From positions 603,593,644 through 603,657,643 of the forward strand of contig NC_081415.1 in NCBI RefSeq assembly GCF_030272615.1: DNA of 64,000 bases, written 5' to 3'. The position numbers were made by a program, and so were the translations under genes. The notes below the pieces were generated by a model, which saw only the letters and a list, made by a program, of their open reading frames with translations, had not been told where the DNA came from and did not search any database. Positions 1 to 11,100 of this stretch are shown piece by piece. Source of the stretch: Cryptomeria japonica. Its lineage: Eukaryota; Streptophyta; Pinopsida; Cupressales; Cupressaceae. Within the stretch, counting starts at the first letter, position 1, and every line of letters begins with the position of its first letter.

Positions 1-773
1 CCACCTTGTTAGAGGATTTACAAAAGGCTTTTGGGTGTACCTGGTTAAGGGCTACAAACTTGTTGAAGATGTGAGTAATCAACAAGTAATTGATCTAGCT
101 AATAGCACAGACTGCTTGGTTATATCCTTCATAGATCGTTCCTAATGCATTCCAGCATTACTTCAGTCTTCTAGACATTCATACTCTCTCTAACTCCTCA
201 ACCACCTTAAACCCTACCCACAATATCCACTGTCACAACAACAACATTATCAACAACCTAAAACCCTAAACATGATGTCCTTATAAAGCATTCTGATTTC
301 ATGTCAGTCCAATAGGATTACAATCCAATTCCCTAGGTTCAATGAACCTGGACATACTTGGTAACACGACACAAAAAGCACCATTAAAGTGTCGGCACCG
401 TCAAACAATCGATGGATGGTAACTCATCACAAACTGTTGGTTGGTAACTCATCAAAGAGTATTACCGATTCATACAAAATACCGGTTCAAGGAAAATGTC
501 GATTGCCGATTTGACAAAATTGAAGACTGGGAAATATGTGTTCTGCCACTTTGGTCCTTCGTACTGCTTGAGATCCTCTAACCACTTGGAGTCTACATAC
601 TGCTTCAGATCGGTAAACACTTTCTACAAAACACCAATAGTCTAAGGACTATAATGCATCGTACCGACTGGAACAATTGTCGGTTGAGCATAACTCATAC
701 ATACAAAAATGATCTGAATGCAAGTGTGTGTCCATCAATGACAATCACAACATAATCATCAAAAATGCCAACA
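1..773 (-). mobile_element. LTR C' (partial, same family as the LTR at 44250-45398)
   Basis: Read on the minus strand this begins TGTTGGCATTTTTGATGAT at 773. It follows the plus-strand LTR at 44250 for its whole length: the same start, a TATA-like TTATAAAG near 281-288, the AAACCCTAAA stretch, and the modules that read CCTTGTTAGAGGATTT and CCTGGTTAAGGG on the plus strand. The LTR's 3' end lies off the left edge. It abuts the gag of element D directly, with no polypurine tract, so it is an insertion into D as a solo LTR or as the 5' LTR of an element. The target duplication cannot be checked. Confidence 0.85.
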
Positions 774-1293
774 CGGTCAACCTTGATACTTCAAGTTTCA
801 ATGTTTGATTCTCATCATCTTTTAGATTTGCTTCATGATGTGCATAACCCAATTGATCTGATAGATTACTTTGAATTCCAATCATCCTAATGATTTCATC
901 ATTCTTTTCAAATACTAATGCTTCAAGCTATTGTTTTTCTCTTTCTAGATCTCTTACCTTATCCTCGGCTGTCCTCAATGCATCAAGATTTTCATTCATC
1001 TTTGTGTTGAAATGTTCATGTCCTCTTTTCATTGCTTTTAGGTAATCAGTTAGTGCTTTGTTCTTTTCTTTCAGTTTTTCAATCATCTCTTTAGTCTCTT
1101 CAGATATATTGTTCTCAGATGATGTTTCAATTTGTTCCACTAACTCTTAAGAGTCCTGCAAATCATCAGATAATCTTCTTCTAACTTTCAATGATTTTTG
1201 CATTTGTCTTTGCATGTCTACAATCACTTGATTAGCATGATCCAACTCTTCTTCCAGATACACAATTCTCCAAGATTGTTTATAGCCTTCCAT
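774..1293 (-). pseudogene. Element D gag N-terminal part (coiled coil), truncated by C'
   Basis: This is the start of a retrotransposon gag. The frame opens with ATG at 1291-1293, just inside the LTR and primer-binding site, and is rich in Glu, Lys, Leu and Gln, as in a long coiled coil. The coiled-coil gags of K (24141-25415) and C (45449-46729) start in the same place. One frame is broken by TAA at 1147-1149 and TAG at 928-930; the second follows Glu-Lys-Gln and could be a former CAG. The reading ends where LTR C' begins at 773, so the zinc knuckles are not in the window. Membership in the gag plus ORF2 family is likely but not provable from this fragment. Confidence 0.65.
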
Positions 1294-1341
1294 TGATAAG
1301 ATCTTTTTCTTTAGGCTGTCAAACCCTTTTCCAAGATTCAA

Positions 1342-1353
1342 GCTCTGATACCA
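1342..1353 (-). other. Primer-binding site of element D
   Basis: On the minus strand this reads TGGTATCAGAGC, complementary to the 3' end of plant initiator Met-tRNA, two bases inside the LTR end at 1356. It fixes the orientation of D and marks the LTR to its right as the 5' LTR. Confidence 0.85.
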
Positions 1354-1355
1354 CT

Positions 1356-2613
1356 TGTTAGGCCCAATATGGAAAGCTAATGTACTGAGAGGGGAGGGGC
1401 GAATCGGTACTTCAAATCTTTTCTTCAACAATAACTTTACTGTTATGCATAAACCAAAAACGGTTGTAACATAACATAAAGCTAAAACAAATAAATAACA
1501 ATCATACATGATTCACTCCATAACACATATATTTTGGTTATGCAGAAACTCTTGGTTAGAGAGAAAAACTATGGTGGGGATGGCACCCACAACTTCACTA
1601 CTACAATAATAAAGGTTGCCTAGTTAGAGCTACATGTTTACCTATTTCTGATAGCTTACCCTGTTAGGAGTATCAAGATCGTTAGATCTACCTTGCTAAA
1701 GGATTTTACAACACTTAATCTAAATGCTACACCTGGTTAAAGGCTTTACATTTTATAGACTTTGTTAGAGTCTTTTACCCTGTTAAAGGTTTCTCTTACA
1801 ACTCAAAGTATTACAATAAAATCTTTACAAATATCTGCAACTTCACATCTGAAATGTTATAGCAGATTCTATGTGCTCAAAATGAGATTACCTTGCTTAT
1901 AGCATACCTCAGTAATCCATAGATTAACTTGGTAAACCCTTATGTTTACTCTGTTCCTTGAATGTTCTCTTAAATCCTTCTTGGTGACCTCTATGTCTTT
2001 GATAGTCACAATACTCAGTGCTTCCTAATCTATTACACATGTTTTGCTTCACACACCTCTATTATTTTACTCCTTAAATCATGTTGTATAAATAGATCTC
2101 TTATGTCGGTGATCTGTTCATTGCTTCTATATTACAAAAATGATTCATTGAATGAATAACCATAAAAAATATTTCATTGGATAGATGATCTCAAAATCAT
2201 ACAAAATCTTTAAGTGCAATTTCCAATGTGATAATAGTTCTTTGTTCCTTGATCTTGTAACACGTTTCCACACGTGTCTAGGTTCAATGAATCTAGTAAC
2301 ACGTTTCACTCAGTGTGTGTTAACTTGGTGTATCATCATTACTGCTTGGTAGACATAGAGTGTTACTCGGTAGATAGCTCGATGTATACTAGGCTCTGTG
2401 ACTACTTTCTTCTATAACCGACTGCTTTATGCTTACCGACTGAATATTTCGGTAGTAGTAACTGACTAGAGTATATAGAATGACTTTGGATATAAAACTA
2501 ATGGAAACTTAGTAAGTAGTAACAAGTTCAAGGAGAATGATCACCGGAGAAACAAATGCACTATCTCACTAGTATGATCTAGCAGACTGAGGCAACTCTA
2601 ACTGACAACAACA
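1356..2613 (-). mobile_element. 5' LTR of element D
   Basis: The edge next to the primer-binding site is TGTTAGGCCC on the plus strand. The outer edge is near 2610-2613, in a repeated ACAACA stretch, so it is uncertain by a few bases. It holds a G-rich box (1384-1400) and repeats of the TTGTTAGAG/CTGGTTAAAGG module shared with the C, K, M and Q LTRs. No coding sequence is seen in it. Confidence 0.7.
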
Positions 2614-2880
2614 AGTTTACGTGCAGAGTCTGAATCTAGTTGTGGTGGACATCTTTCAGATTGTAACCAACTGGTTACAAAATTTGAGGTAGCATTTTTT
2701 TACTCTTTTTATTATTTATGACATACTTTGTCAATGATGTCAAAGGGGGAGTAGTGGAGAGAAAAATGCATTTACAGAGGAGATCACTTTCTTAGGGGGA
2801 GCACATCTTTTTGGATTTTAGTTTTGGGAGAACAACTTTGTTTTTTCTCATGTGTTGCCATCAATGCCAAAGCGGGAGAT
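2614..2880 (+). mobile_element. Internal 3' end of element N with polypurine tracts
   Basis: Noncoding 3' part of a plus-strand copia-type element. It contains TGTCAAAGGGGGAGTAG at about 2738, TTAGGGGGAGCACATC at about 2793, and AATGCCAAAGCGGGAGAT ending at 2880. The last is the polypurine tract directly before the LTR. Element D lies immediately to the left, so the rest of N is expected beyond D and outside the window. Confidence 0.7.
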
Positions 2881-3127
2881 TGCTAGCATTCTACACTCTT
2901 ATTAGAATAGTTGATGTTTTCATTGATGACAACCAACTGGTAACCCATCAGCAATTGGTTTCTACATGCTCAACATCACAAGATTCATACACCGATAGAT
3001 ACTGGCACCGACAGGCACTTACACCGACATTCAAATTACATCGACAACAAAGCATACCAGCACTCTAGCCGACATGGGATGAACTTTTATTTATTGTAAT
3101 ATAATTATCTTTTGTAAGATGATATGG
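2881..3127 (+). mobile_element. 3' LTR of element N, left part
   Basis: Starts TGCTAGCATTC directly after the polypurine tract and is interrupted at 3127 by Copia-1. It resumes at 9832-10391 and ends in CTAACA, giving a joined LTR of about 800 bp. An 85-codon open stretch inside it looks fortuitous. Confidence 0.75.
3123..3127. repeat. Target-site duplication of Copia-1, left copy
   Basis: TATGG, repeated exactly at 9832-9836 on the other side of the element. Confidence 0.9.
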
Positions 3128-4187
3128 TGTTAGGTCTCGGAGACAACTGAGAGGGGGGGGGCTGAATCAGTTGTCAAATAAATTCAAAGCAAAAACAACT
3201 TAAACAACTTAATGCTTAATACCGATAAACTAGTTCAGTATGCTAGTAGACAATTTTAACAATTAATTGTTATACCGGTAAAGATTGATGCATGAAACAT
3301 AAACACAAAGTCATCCAAAACACATGACACCAATATTTGTACGTGGAAACCCTGTAAGGGGAAAAACCACGGTGGGAAAACTTACCCACAATCAAATGAT
3401 ACTACTGCAGATAGTAAGTGTACATAAATTGGGTCTGCACATGCAGAAAGGCCAACAGCCTAGAGCTCACTGCTCAATCACAAAATGGGAGTCACACTGA
3501 CTACAGTTGGATGGTTAAATTCAATAAGAATGTACTGCACAAAATAGAATCTTCATATGCTAGATTTAGTACCGGTGTAATGTTGATATGCTTTCACAAA
3601 AACCTAGCTTCACCTTCAAATGATGTCTGTGTGTATTGCACTGCCTAATCTCGCATATACCTTGAAACAATTCTTTTTTGCATTCCACACTTGATCTTAC
3701 AAATAAGATCTTACCTTTATACCATAACCGAAGACCAATTTTAGTATGTCGGCTCTACAAGATATTACAATAAAAAATATATATATATATAATATCCGAT
3801 ACAATAACCGATTGAACATGTCAGCTTTATGCATTTACAACAATAATTAATCATTTCCATAGCGTGCCATGCTGATCTGGAAAAGGTAAACCTGTCGGTG
3901 TAACCCTAGGTAACCCTGGACCTATTTGCCGATAAAAGCAAATATGCAAATATGAAGATACCAATGATTAACTCATTAAGATAAGATGTCCACATGATGT
4001 CTTCGATATTACCAAGTGTCTTGCATATCATTTCAAGTGCTGGTGATCATTATATCCTACCAGTGAACCATATACCAGTAACTGTGCAATAGTTACTTGC
4101 TTGCCGGTGAATGTTGCTGGATCTCCAAAGTGCTAGTGTTTTAGTAGGTGTTGACATCAATGACAAAACCATACCAAAATACCAACA
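3128..4187 (-). mobile_element. Copia-1 3' LTR
   Basis: 1060 bp. It matches the right-hand LTR along its length with scattered substitutions, a short AT microsatellite near 3775-3792 not seen in the other copy, and about 22 bp near 4020 that the other copy lacks. It contains the box (TACGTGGAAACCC then GGGGAAAAACCACGGTGGG) found in most LTRs of this window. Confidence 0.95.
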
Positions 4188-4576
4188 ATCTCCCCCTTTG
4201 GCATTAATGGCAACACAAGATGGAAAAACCATCAAAGTGCCAAAACAGAAATGCCAAAAACCAATAATCTCCGAAAAGATCATAACCAAAATACAGAGAG
4301 TAATAGTCTCTCCCAAACAACAATCTCTCCCCATGGGAGCAACATGTATTATCCAAAGTTTCTATACCAATCTCTCCAAAAGATAATGTGTTTTTCCATA
4401 TATATTTCTCCCCCTTTGACATCAAATGCCAAAGTTATAATAAAACCAAGTTCATATACAAAATACCAATCAATTCAGTATACCAACTACTCCCCCTAAG
4501 AAGTAGCTTCCTTATCAAAGACCAAAGTAAAAGATTTGTCTTTTAATTTTGTTGGTTGATGACAATCATCAACTAT
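4188..4576 (-). promoter_or_regulatory. Copia-1 3' untranslated region with three polypurine-type boxes
   Basis: On the plus strand: ATCTCCCCCTTTGGCATTAA at 4188, CTCCCCCTTTGACATCAAAT near 4410, and CTCCCCCTAAGAAGTAGC near 4490. The first directly abuts the LTR and is the functional polypurine tract. The inner two are spaced copies that recur in Copia-2, K and Copia-M. ORFs predicted across this zone on either strand have no support. Confidence 0.75.
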
Positions 4577-5401
4577 CTAAGTCTCTACCGGTGGTGGTAT
4601 GACTCCAAGCTGATCTCTCAGATATTCAAAAGTCTCCTTAGGCAAAGGTTTTGTGAAAATATCTACAAGTTGTTCTTTAGTATTCACATAAACTAGTTTT
4701 ATCTCCTTTTCTTCAACTTTTTCCCTTAGAAAATTCAATTTGATAGAAACATGTTTTGTTTTAGAATGTAGTACTGGATTCTTAGATATATCAATTACTG
4801 TAGTGTTATCACAATATATGGTAATAGGTTCCTTGCATTTTACCTTTATGTCTTTCAACATTTGCTTAAGCCATAGTACCTGTGTATAGTTACTTGCTTC
4901 TACAACTTATGCTGATTCTGTTGTTGATAAAGATGTACAACTCTGTTTCTTACTCAACCAAGAAACTAGTCTGTTTCCAAGAGAGAATACTCCATCGGTG
5001 GTCCTTTTTCTATCATCTACATCTCCTGCCCAATTTGCATCTGTGTATGAACATAATTCAAAATTTTCATCTCTAGAATACCATAATCTAGGATTTATAG
5101 TGCCTTGTAAGTACCAGAAAATCCTTTTTACAACTGATTCATGATTTTCTCTAGGATTACTTTGAAATCTAGAAACAATACATACTGCATTCATAATATC
5201 AAGTCTAGTTTGTGTCAAATACAGTAAACCTCCTATCATAGATTTGTATCTAGTTGGGTTAACAAGTGTAGATTCATCCCTTTGAGATAATTTGTCATTT
5301 GTAGTCATAGGTGTGCTTACCAGTTTAGAGTTCTCCATCCCAAATTTCTTTAGTAACTCTTTCAAGTATTTGGATTGACTCAAGAATATACCTTTATCAA
5401 T
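4577..5401 (-). pseudogene. Copia-1 RT C-terminal part and RNase H
   Basis: C-terminal part of the copia polyprotein. The RNase H core begins at YTDANWAGD and later has IYCDNTTVIDISKNP and the typical end HSKTKHVSIK and DIFTKPLP. It degrades the RNA of the RNA-DNA hybrid during cDNA synthesis. A TAA at 4907-4909 falls at the conserved Glu of the SLSTTESAE motif. The upstream boundary is a TAG at 5402-5404. The reading frame is unchanged from the rest of pol and ends normally at 4577. Confidence 0.9.
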
Positions 5402-6238
5402 CTATGAAATTTGCAATCCTAAAAAGAATTTTATTTCTCCAATCATAGACATTTCAAATTCTTGCTGCATTTTAGAAGAAAATTCCTTACATAAACCATC
5501 TTCTCCTCCAAAGATTATATCATCAACAAATACTTCTATAATCAAGATGTCATCATTAGTTATTTTGTAATATAAATTGTTGTCTGCATTTCCTTTAGTA
5601 AAACCAATCTTTGAAAGATACTTATCCAATCTTGCATACCAAGCTCTTGGAGCTTGTTTTAATCCATACAGAGCTTTCCTTAACCTACAAACCATATGAT
5701 TTTTGTCTGTCAAATAAAATCCATCAGGATGTTCAATGTATACTTCTTCTTCAAGATCTCCATTCAAAAATACACATTTAATATCCATTTGATAAACTTT
5801 GTAGTTCTTGTGTACTGCAAAAGCCAAGAATAATTTGACTGTCTCAATTCTAGCTACCAGTGCAAAGGTTTCATTGTAATCAACTCCTTCTTTCTGAGAA
5901 TATCCCTTACACACTAGTCTTGCTTTATTTCTGACAACCTTACCATCTTCATTAAGTTTGTTTCTGAATACCCATTTGGTTCCAATTACATTTTTATCTT
6001 TAGGCCAAGGAACTAATGTCCAAGTGTTATTTTTCTCAATTTGTTCTGATTCTTCTTCCATAGCTTTAATCCAAAATTTATCTTCACATGCCTCATTAAC
6101 AGATGATGGTTCAATTTGATAAATAAGACATACCTCTTCATTTGTCAATTTTCCTCTTGTCATAACTCCTTTAAATTTATTTCCAATTATCTGATTTTCA
6201 GAATGATTCAATCTTACATACCAAGGTGTCTTTGTTTG
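5402..6238 (-). pseudogene. Copia-1 reverse transcriptase
   Basis: The RVT_2-type RT of copia elements. It starts near the FWIKAMEEE motif, followed by NVIGTKWVF, YSQKEGVDYNETF, the catalytic strand with Asp (QMDIKCVFLNGDLEEEVY) and ALYGLKQAPRAWY. The catalytic box reads FVDDIIFGG, a Phe variant of YVDD that is also present in Copia-2 and Copia-M. It ends at TAG 5402-5404 after LGLQIS. Copia-M has Gln (LQIQQ) at that place, so the stop is probably a former CAG. No frameshift is seen. Confidence 0.9.
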
Positions 6239-7141
6239 CTATCGTTTTTCAATAATTGTGGAATCCTCAGATGGTACCGGGGTAACTGGATCTTCATTTT
6301 GTACTATGGGATTTAGTGTAGGTTCATTTGTCACAATTTTAGTTGTCGGTTCGGAGTCTATATACCTTGAAGTTCCTCTGAATTGTTCATCAATTTTTAC
6401 ATTTGTACTCTCAACAATTTTTTGCAATCTCTTGTTAAAACATCTATATGCCTTGCTCTTAGATGAATAACCAAGAAATATTCCTTCATCACTTCTATGA
6501 TCAGATTTTCCAATATACTCATCTCTTCTAATATAACATTTACTTCCAAAAATGCTGAAATATTTAAGAGTAGGAGTATTACCAAACCATAGTTCATGAG
6601 GGGTCTTACCAGTTTCACCTTTGATGTGAACTTTGTTGAATGTATAGACTGCTATGCTGACTATTTCTCTCCAATACACATGTGGTAAATTTGCTTTTAA
6701 TAACATACTTCTTGGTGCATCCAAGATAGTTTTGTTTTTCCTTTCAACAACTCCATTCTACTGTGGTGTTTGAGGTGTTGATAGCTATCTTTTGATTCCA
6801 TTCACTTCACAAAATGTATTAAAGTCCTTAGATGTGAATTCTCCTCCTTGATATGATCTTAAGCATTTGATTTTCTTACTGGTTTCATTTTCAACCATTG
6901 CTTTGAATAGTTTGAACTTTCCAAGTGCTTCTGATTTTTCTCTGAGAAAAGTAACCCAACACATTCTAGAATAGTCATCAATGATTAGCATGAAATATCT
7001 ATCACCTTGTAAGCTTTTAGTTCTAGTTGGACCACATAAATCAGTGTGAATCAAATCAAGAGCATTATTGGATATTTTTGGAATACTTTTGAAACTAGCT
7101 CTAACTTGTTTTCCAAATTGACATTCCTTACATATTGTATT
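6239..7141 (-). pseudogene. Copia-1 integrase
   Basis: Integrase joins the cDNA to the host chromosome. The zinc-binding Cys pair is in ICKECQFGKQ near the upstream end. The core starts HTDLCGPT (first catalytic Asp) and YFMLIIDDYSRMCW, then has a degenerate second Asp box (SYQGGEFTSKDF, where SDNGGEF is usual) and the Gln-Asn-Gly-Val-Val-Glu box with the Glu. The C-terminal part has HELWFGNTPTL and GYSSKSKAYRC. Stops: TAG at 6785-6787 (after GIKR, where copia usually has Gln), TAG at 6758-6760 (in the conserved TPQQNG), and TAG at 6239-6241. All are in the common frame. Confidence 0.9.
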
Positions 7142-8731
7142 CTAAGGTTTGAAAATTTTAGGTAGATCTCTAATTCCCTTAGTAGTACTGATCTTTACCA
7201 TGCAATCAAAGTTTACATGACAGAGTCTCTTATGCCATAACCAAGTTTCATCTATATGTGCAATCAAGCATGTCTTTTCACTGTTATTCAAATGAAAGAT
7301 ATTATCTCTAGTCTGATTACCAGTTGCAATTTCCAAACCAGTTCTATTCATGATTTTACATTTTCCATTTTTAAATTGTAACTGAAATCCTTTCTCAACT
7401 AATTGATCAACACTTAAAAGATCATGCTTTAATCCTTCAACATAGTAAACATTGTCAGTGTTATGCTTACCATCAAGAGATATTGTACCCTTACCTTTGA
7501 TTGAACAAGCTTTGTCATCTCCAAATCTTACTAAACCTCCATTGTATTCTTGAAAGTTCAAGAACTTACCTTTGTCTCCTGTCATATGATGTGAGCATCC
7601 TGAGTCAATGATCCATTCATCCTTTACTTCAACTTTAGCTGCTAGGGCTTGTTCTACCGGTTGAACAATAGGTGCCAGTTGATCTTCTGTTATAGCAACA
7701 AAAACCCATCCATTGTCTGCTAGATCCTCATCAGAATCATCAGTCACACCTTCATCAACAATGTAACAAGATTTGTCTTTGTTCTTCTTAAATCTGTATC
7801 TCTGATATTCAAGATTAGGCTTGTATGTTCTTCTAGCTTCTTCTCTTAGTCTAGCATGTCTATTAGGGCATCTCGAAGCCATATGACCAATCTTATTGCA
7901 ATTAAAACATTTAAAGGGTGCTTTACCCTTATACTTACTTCCAATTAGACCTTTGGGCATTTTCCTTGCAAATAGTGCTTCAAGTTCTTCAAGTTCTTCA
8001 TTTTCTTTCTTGCTTTCTTCAAGTTCTCTTGCATAAAAGGCTTTCCAATTAGATTTGTCAAATAATGGAGCAAAGGATGTTGATGCTTTAAAGGCTAAAT
8101 CTATCTTAATAGTAGCAACAGTACCAAATTCTTCAATTTCAAAAGCTGAAAGTTTCTCAATCAATGTGTCCCTAGTTACTGATGTATTAGGCATTGTTCT
8201 TAACTCATTTATAGCAGTAACCTTCATTTTATATGTTGGTGGCAATCCTCTTAAAAGTTTTGAAATAATTTCATCCTCACTTAAGGTTCCTCCACAACAT
8301 TTAATACCCAAAACCATCTCATTTACTCTTTCCATAAAAGCAGAAATCCTTTCATCTTCTTCAATTTTCAGATGTTCATACCTAACTCGGAAGCATTCAA
8401 GTTTTGCAATTTTGACTGTGGAATCTCCTTCATTCAGTGTTTCCAAATGATCCCAAATAGCTTTAGCAGTAGACCTATCTGATAATCCCATGATTTGTTG
8501 ATATGATAATGTGCTCAAAAGAACTTCTCTTGCTTTGCAATCATTTTCCTCATCTTTAGCCAAGGTAGTTGGACTGGGCTGGCCAGGTACAACAATAGTG
8601 TAACCTTTCTTTGTAACTTCCCAGACATCTTTACCAATGCAATTTAAATGTATCTCCACTCTGATCTTCCATATACCATAGTTGGTTCCATCAAGTTTAG
8701 GACTGTCCTTCCTGAAATAATTAGAAGACAT
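7142..8731 (-). pseudogene. Copia-1 gag, protease and start of integrase
   Basis: 529 codons from ATG at 8729-8731. The N terminus has the DUF4219-like segment (SPKLDGTNYGIWKIR, about residues 9-23), then the copia gag domain (IWDHLETLNEGD to LLRGLPPTY, about 90-165). One CCHC zinc knuckle (CFNCNKIGHMASRC) follows near residue 275. The aspartic protease active site is DSGCSHHMTG near residue 378. The GAG-pre-integrase segment has LLSVDQLVEKG and HKRLCHVNF. The frame ends at TAG 7142-7144 and simply continues into integrase. Gag forms the cytoplasmic particle and the protease cleaves the polyprotein. Confidence 0.92.
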
Positions 8732-8773
8732 TGGATCTCCTCAAGTTGTTAAACTTTTGCAAAAGAGGACTAA

Positions 8774-8785
8774 GCTCTAATACCA
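8774..8785 (-). other. Copia-1 primer-binding site
   Basis: On the minus strand TGGTATTAGAGC, one mismatch from the initiator Met-tRNA complement, two bases from the LTR. K has the same T variant. Confidence 0.9.
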
Positions 8786-8787
8786 AT

Positions 8788-9831
8788 TGTTAGGTCCTAG
8801 AGATAACTGAGAGGGGGGGGGGGGTGAATCAGTTGTCAAATAAATTCAAACCAAAAACAACCTAACCAACTTAATGCTTAATACCGATAAACCAATTAAA
8901 TATGGCGGTAGATAGTTTTAACATTTAATTGCTATATCGGTAAAGATTGATGCATGAAACATAAACACAAAGTCATCCACAACACATGACACCAATATTT
9001 GTACGTGGAAACCCTATAAGGGGAAAAACCATGGTGGGAAACCTTACCCACAATCAGATAATACTACTGTAGATAGTAAGTGTACATAAATGGGATCTGC
9101 ACATGCAGAAAGGCCAACAGCCTAGAGCTCACTACTCAATCACAAAATGGGAGTCACACTGAATAAAGCTGGATGGTTAAATCCAATAAGAATGTACTGC
9201 ACAAAGTAGCATCTTCATATGCTGGATTCAGTACTGGTGTAATGTTGATATGCTTTCACAAAAACCTATCTTCACCTTCAAATGATTTCTGCGTGTATTG
9301 CACTGCTTAATCTTGCATATACCTTCACACAATTTTTTTTCGCATTCCACACTTGATCTTACAAATAAGATCTTACCTTTATACCATAACCTAAGACCAA
9401 TTTTAGTAGGTCGGCTCTACAAGATATTACAATAAAAAGATTTTACAAATAATATAATATTTGATGCAATAACCGATTGAACATGTCGGCTTAATGCATT
9501 TACAACAATAATTAATCATTTCCAAAGTGTGCCATGCTGATCTGGAAAAGATAAACCTACCGGTGTAACCCTAGGTAACCTTGGACCTATTTGCTGGTAA
9601 AAGAAAATATGCAAATATGAATATACCAATGATTAATTCATTAAGATAAGATGTCCACATGATGTCTTTGATATTACCAAGTGTCGGTGATCATTATATC
9701 CTACCAGTGAACCATATACCAGTAACTATGCAATAGTTACTTGCTTGCCGGTGAATGTTGTTGGATCTCCAAAGTGCTAGTGTTTTAGTAGGTGTTGACA
9801 TCAATGACAAAACCATACCAAAATACCAACA
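8788..9831 (-). mobile_element. Copia-1 5' LTR
   Basis: 1044 bp. A TATA-like TATAAAGG lies on the minus strand near 9376-9383. The LTR carries the GGGGAAAAACCATGGTGGG box near 9020. The G tract at 8813-8824 is longer than in the other LTR. Confidence 0.95.
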
Positions 9832-9836
9832 TATGG
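9832..9836. repeat. Target-site duplication of Copia-1, right copy
   Basis: TATGG, identical to 3123-3127. Confidence 0.9.
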
Positions 9837-10391
9837 TATATTGTAAAAGACTCATATATGTATGACATCTTATAGGTCATTTTGTAAGAGAGATATAGGA
9901 ATAGAGAGTGAGACATTTTATTGTATAAGGTGATATAGTTGACAACAAAGGTTTTGGTTATTGACTGAGCTTAAATTGGTACTGAACCTGGCATTGGAGA
10001 TGTTGTTTTGAGTAGTATAATGTATTGGATTTGATAATCCATTTTGTAGTCAGTGTGACTCTTCATTGAGTAGTGAGCTCTAGGCAGTTGGCCTCCCTGC
10101 ATGTGCAGGCCCCTTATTGTAAGTAGTATTTATTCATTAGCCAATGAGTAAATATTGTGGGTCACAAATCCCACTGAGTTTTTTCCCACACTGGGTTTCC
10201 TCGTTAAATATCTTGTGTTATGATCTATTTCTATGTTGTCTCTATTATTTCTGTTTGTTGCATTAATTCTTATTTACCGGTACACTATTTTAGGATGCAA
10301 AGTTATAAATAAGTTTAAATATTCTGCTATCTCATTAGACACTAATTCACTCCCCCTCTCAGTGTCTATGGGACTATCATTGAATCTAACA
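9837..10391 (+). mobile_element. 3' LTR of element N, right part
   Basis: Continues the LTR cut by Copia-1. It holds a plus-strand version of the shared leader (AGTGAGCTCTAGGCAGTTGG, then GGTTTCCTCGTTAAATATC near 10195) and ends in a pyrimidine-rich stretch CTCCCCCTCTCAGTG followed by GAATCTAACA. The LTR ends at 10391. Confidence 0.7.
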
Positions 10392-11100
10392 GGCCCTTTA
10401 CCCTAAGTGTGCCCCTTTCATCTTATTCCTTCAATGAATCATTTAATCATAAACCCTAATTATATCTTATTTTGACTGTTTAGGTCCGATTTCACATATC
10501 AAAACATCTCGAAATCAGTTGTAACTTTGGGATGTGTTCTACTATAATCATATCCAATGGTCCCAAAAATTTGGTTAAAATTTGGTTGGACCGTGACGAG
10601 AATGCACATGTTCCGCGACTTTTTCCCCAAAATTTCAGGAGCACAATCTTATGGTATAATAATGCTTAACCCCAAAATATTAGTAGGAAATTCAAATCCT
10701 AGGTCAGCCTAAACATTAAATTAAGATCTAGGGTTTCATACTTAAGAGATCTCTTTCTTCATTTGAAAGGGTCTTCTTCTAAGAATCGAAGAACAGGGTT
10801 TTTGATTATTAGAGCCTTCTTTGTAGCAAAAGCCTATGGATCTTTTAAGTCTTCAACAATATTCAACATTCATCCATCAAAAATTCATTAAGCATCATTT
10901 TATCAATTGAGGGCTTTTGAAGATGTAGAAGAACAATAGGAGATCACCAACTGGTGATTGGCTTATACCTCTCCCTTGGGGTTGGGTATGGTTTCATGTT
11001 GTTTTCATTTCTTTGCATAAGCTTAATTTGGATTCATATCCATTCTTTAGATCAATTTGCATTGTGGATTTAGAGCATTTACTTTGTCAATTATAAGAAA
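10392..11100. other. Unassigned noncoding stretch
   Basis: No convincing ORF, terminal repeat or known domain. AT-rich, with TCTAGGGTTTC and CACCAACTGGTGATTGG (about 10947) features. It lies between N's LTR end and a TGTAGAC-type LTR start, so it may be the internal 3' end of the element whose LTR begins at 11101 (the last bases are ATAAGAAA), but that is a guess. Confidence 0.4.

Larger units (their letters stand above)
3128..9831 (-). mobile_element. Copia-1: structurally complete Ty1/copia retrotransposon
   Basis: 6704 bp, with LTRs at 3128-4187 and 8788-9831, both running TGTTAGGT to ACCAACA on the plus strand. It has a primer-binding site at 8774-8785, a polypurine tract at 4188-4200 and a perfect 5-bp target duplication TATGG. 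The domain order is gag, protease, integrase, RT, RNase H, as in copia. All coding blocks lie in one frame (4577-8731) with six in-frame stops, so it is structurally intact but could not produce its polyprotein unaided. It is inserted in N's LTR. Confidence 0.95.

Noticed and set aside
2811-3068. 85-codon ORF at N's LTR start
   Set aside because: Crosses the polypurine tract and LTR boundary; no coding sense.
8055-8450. 131-codon plus-strand ORF
   Set aside because: Antisense shadow of the Copia-1 gag frame; no domain.
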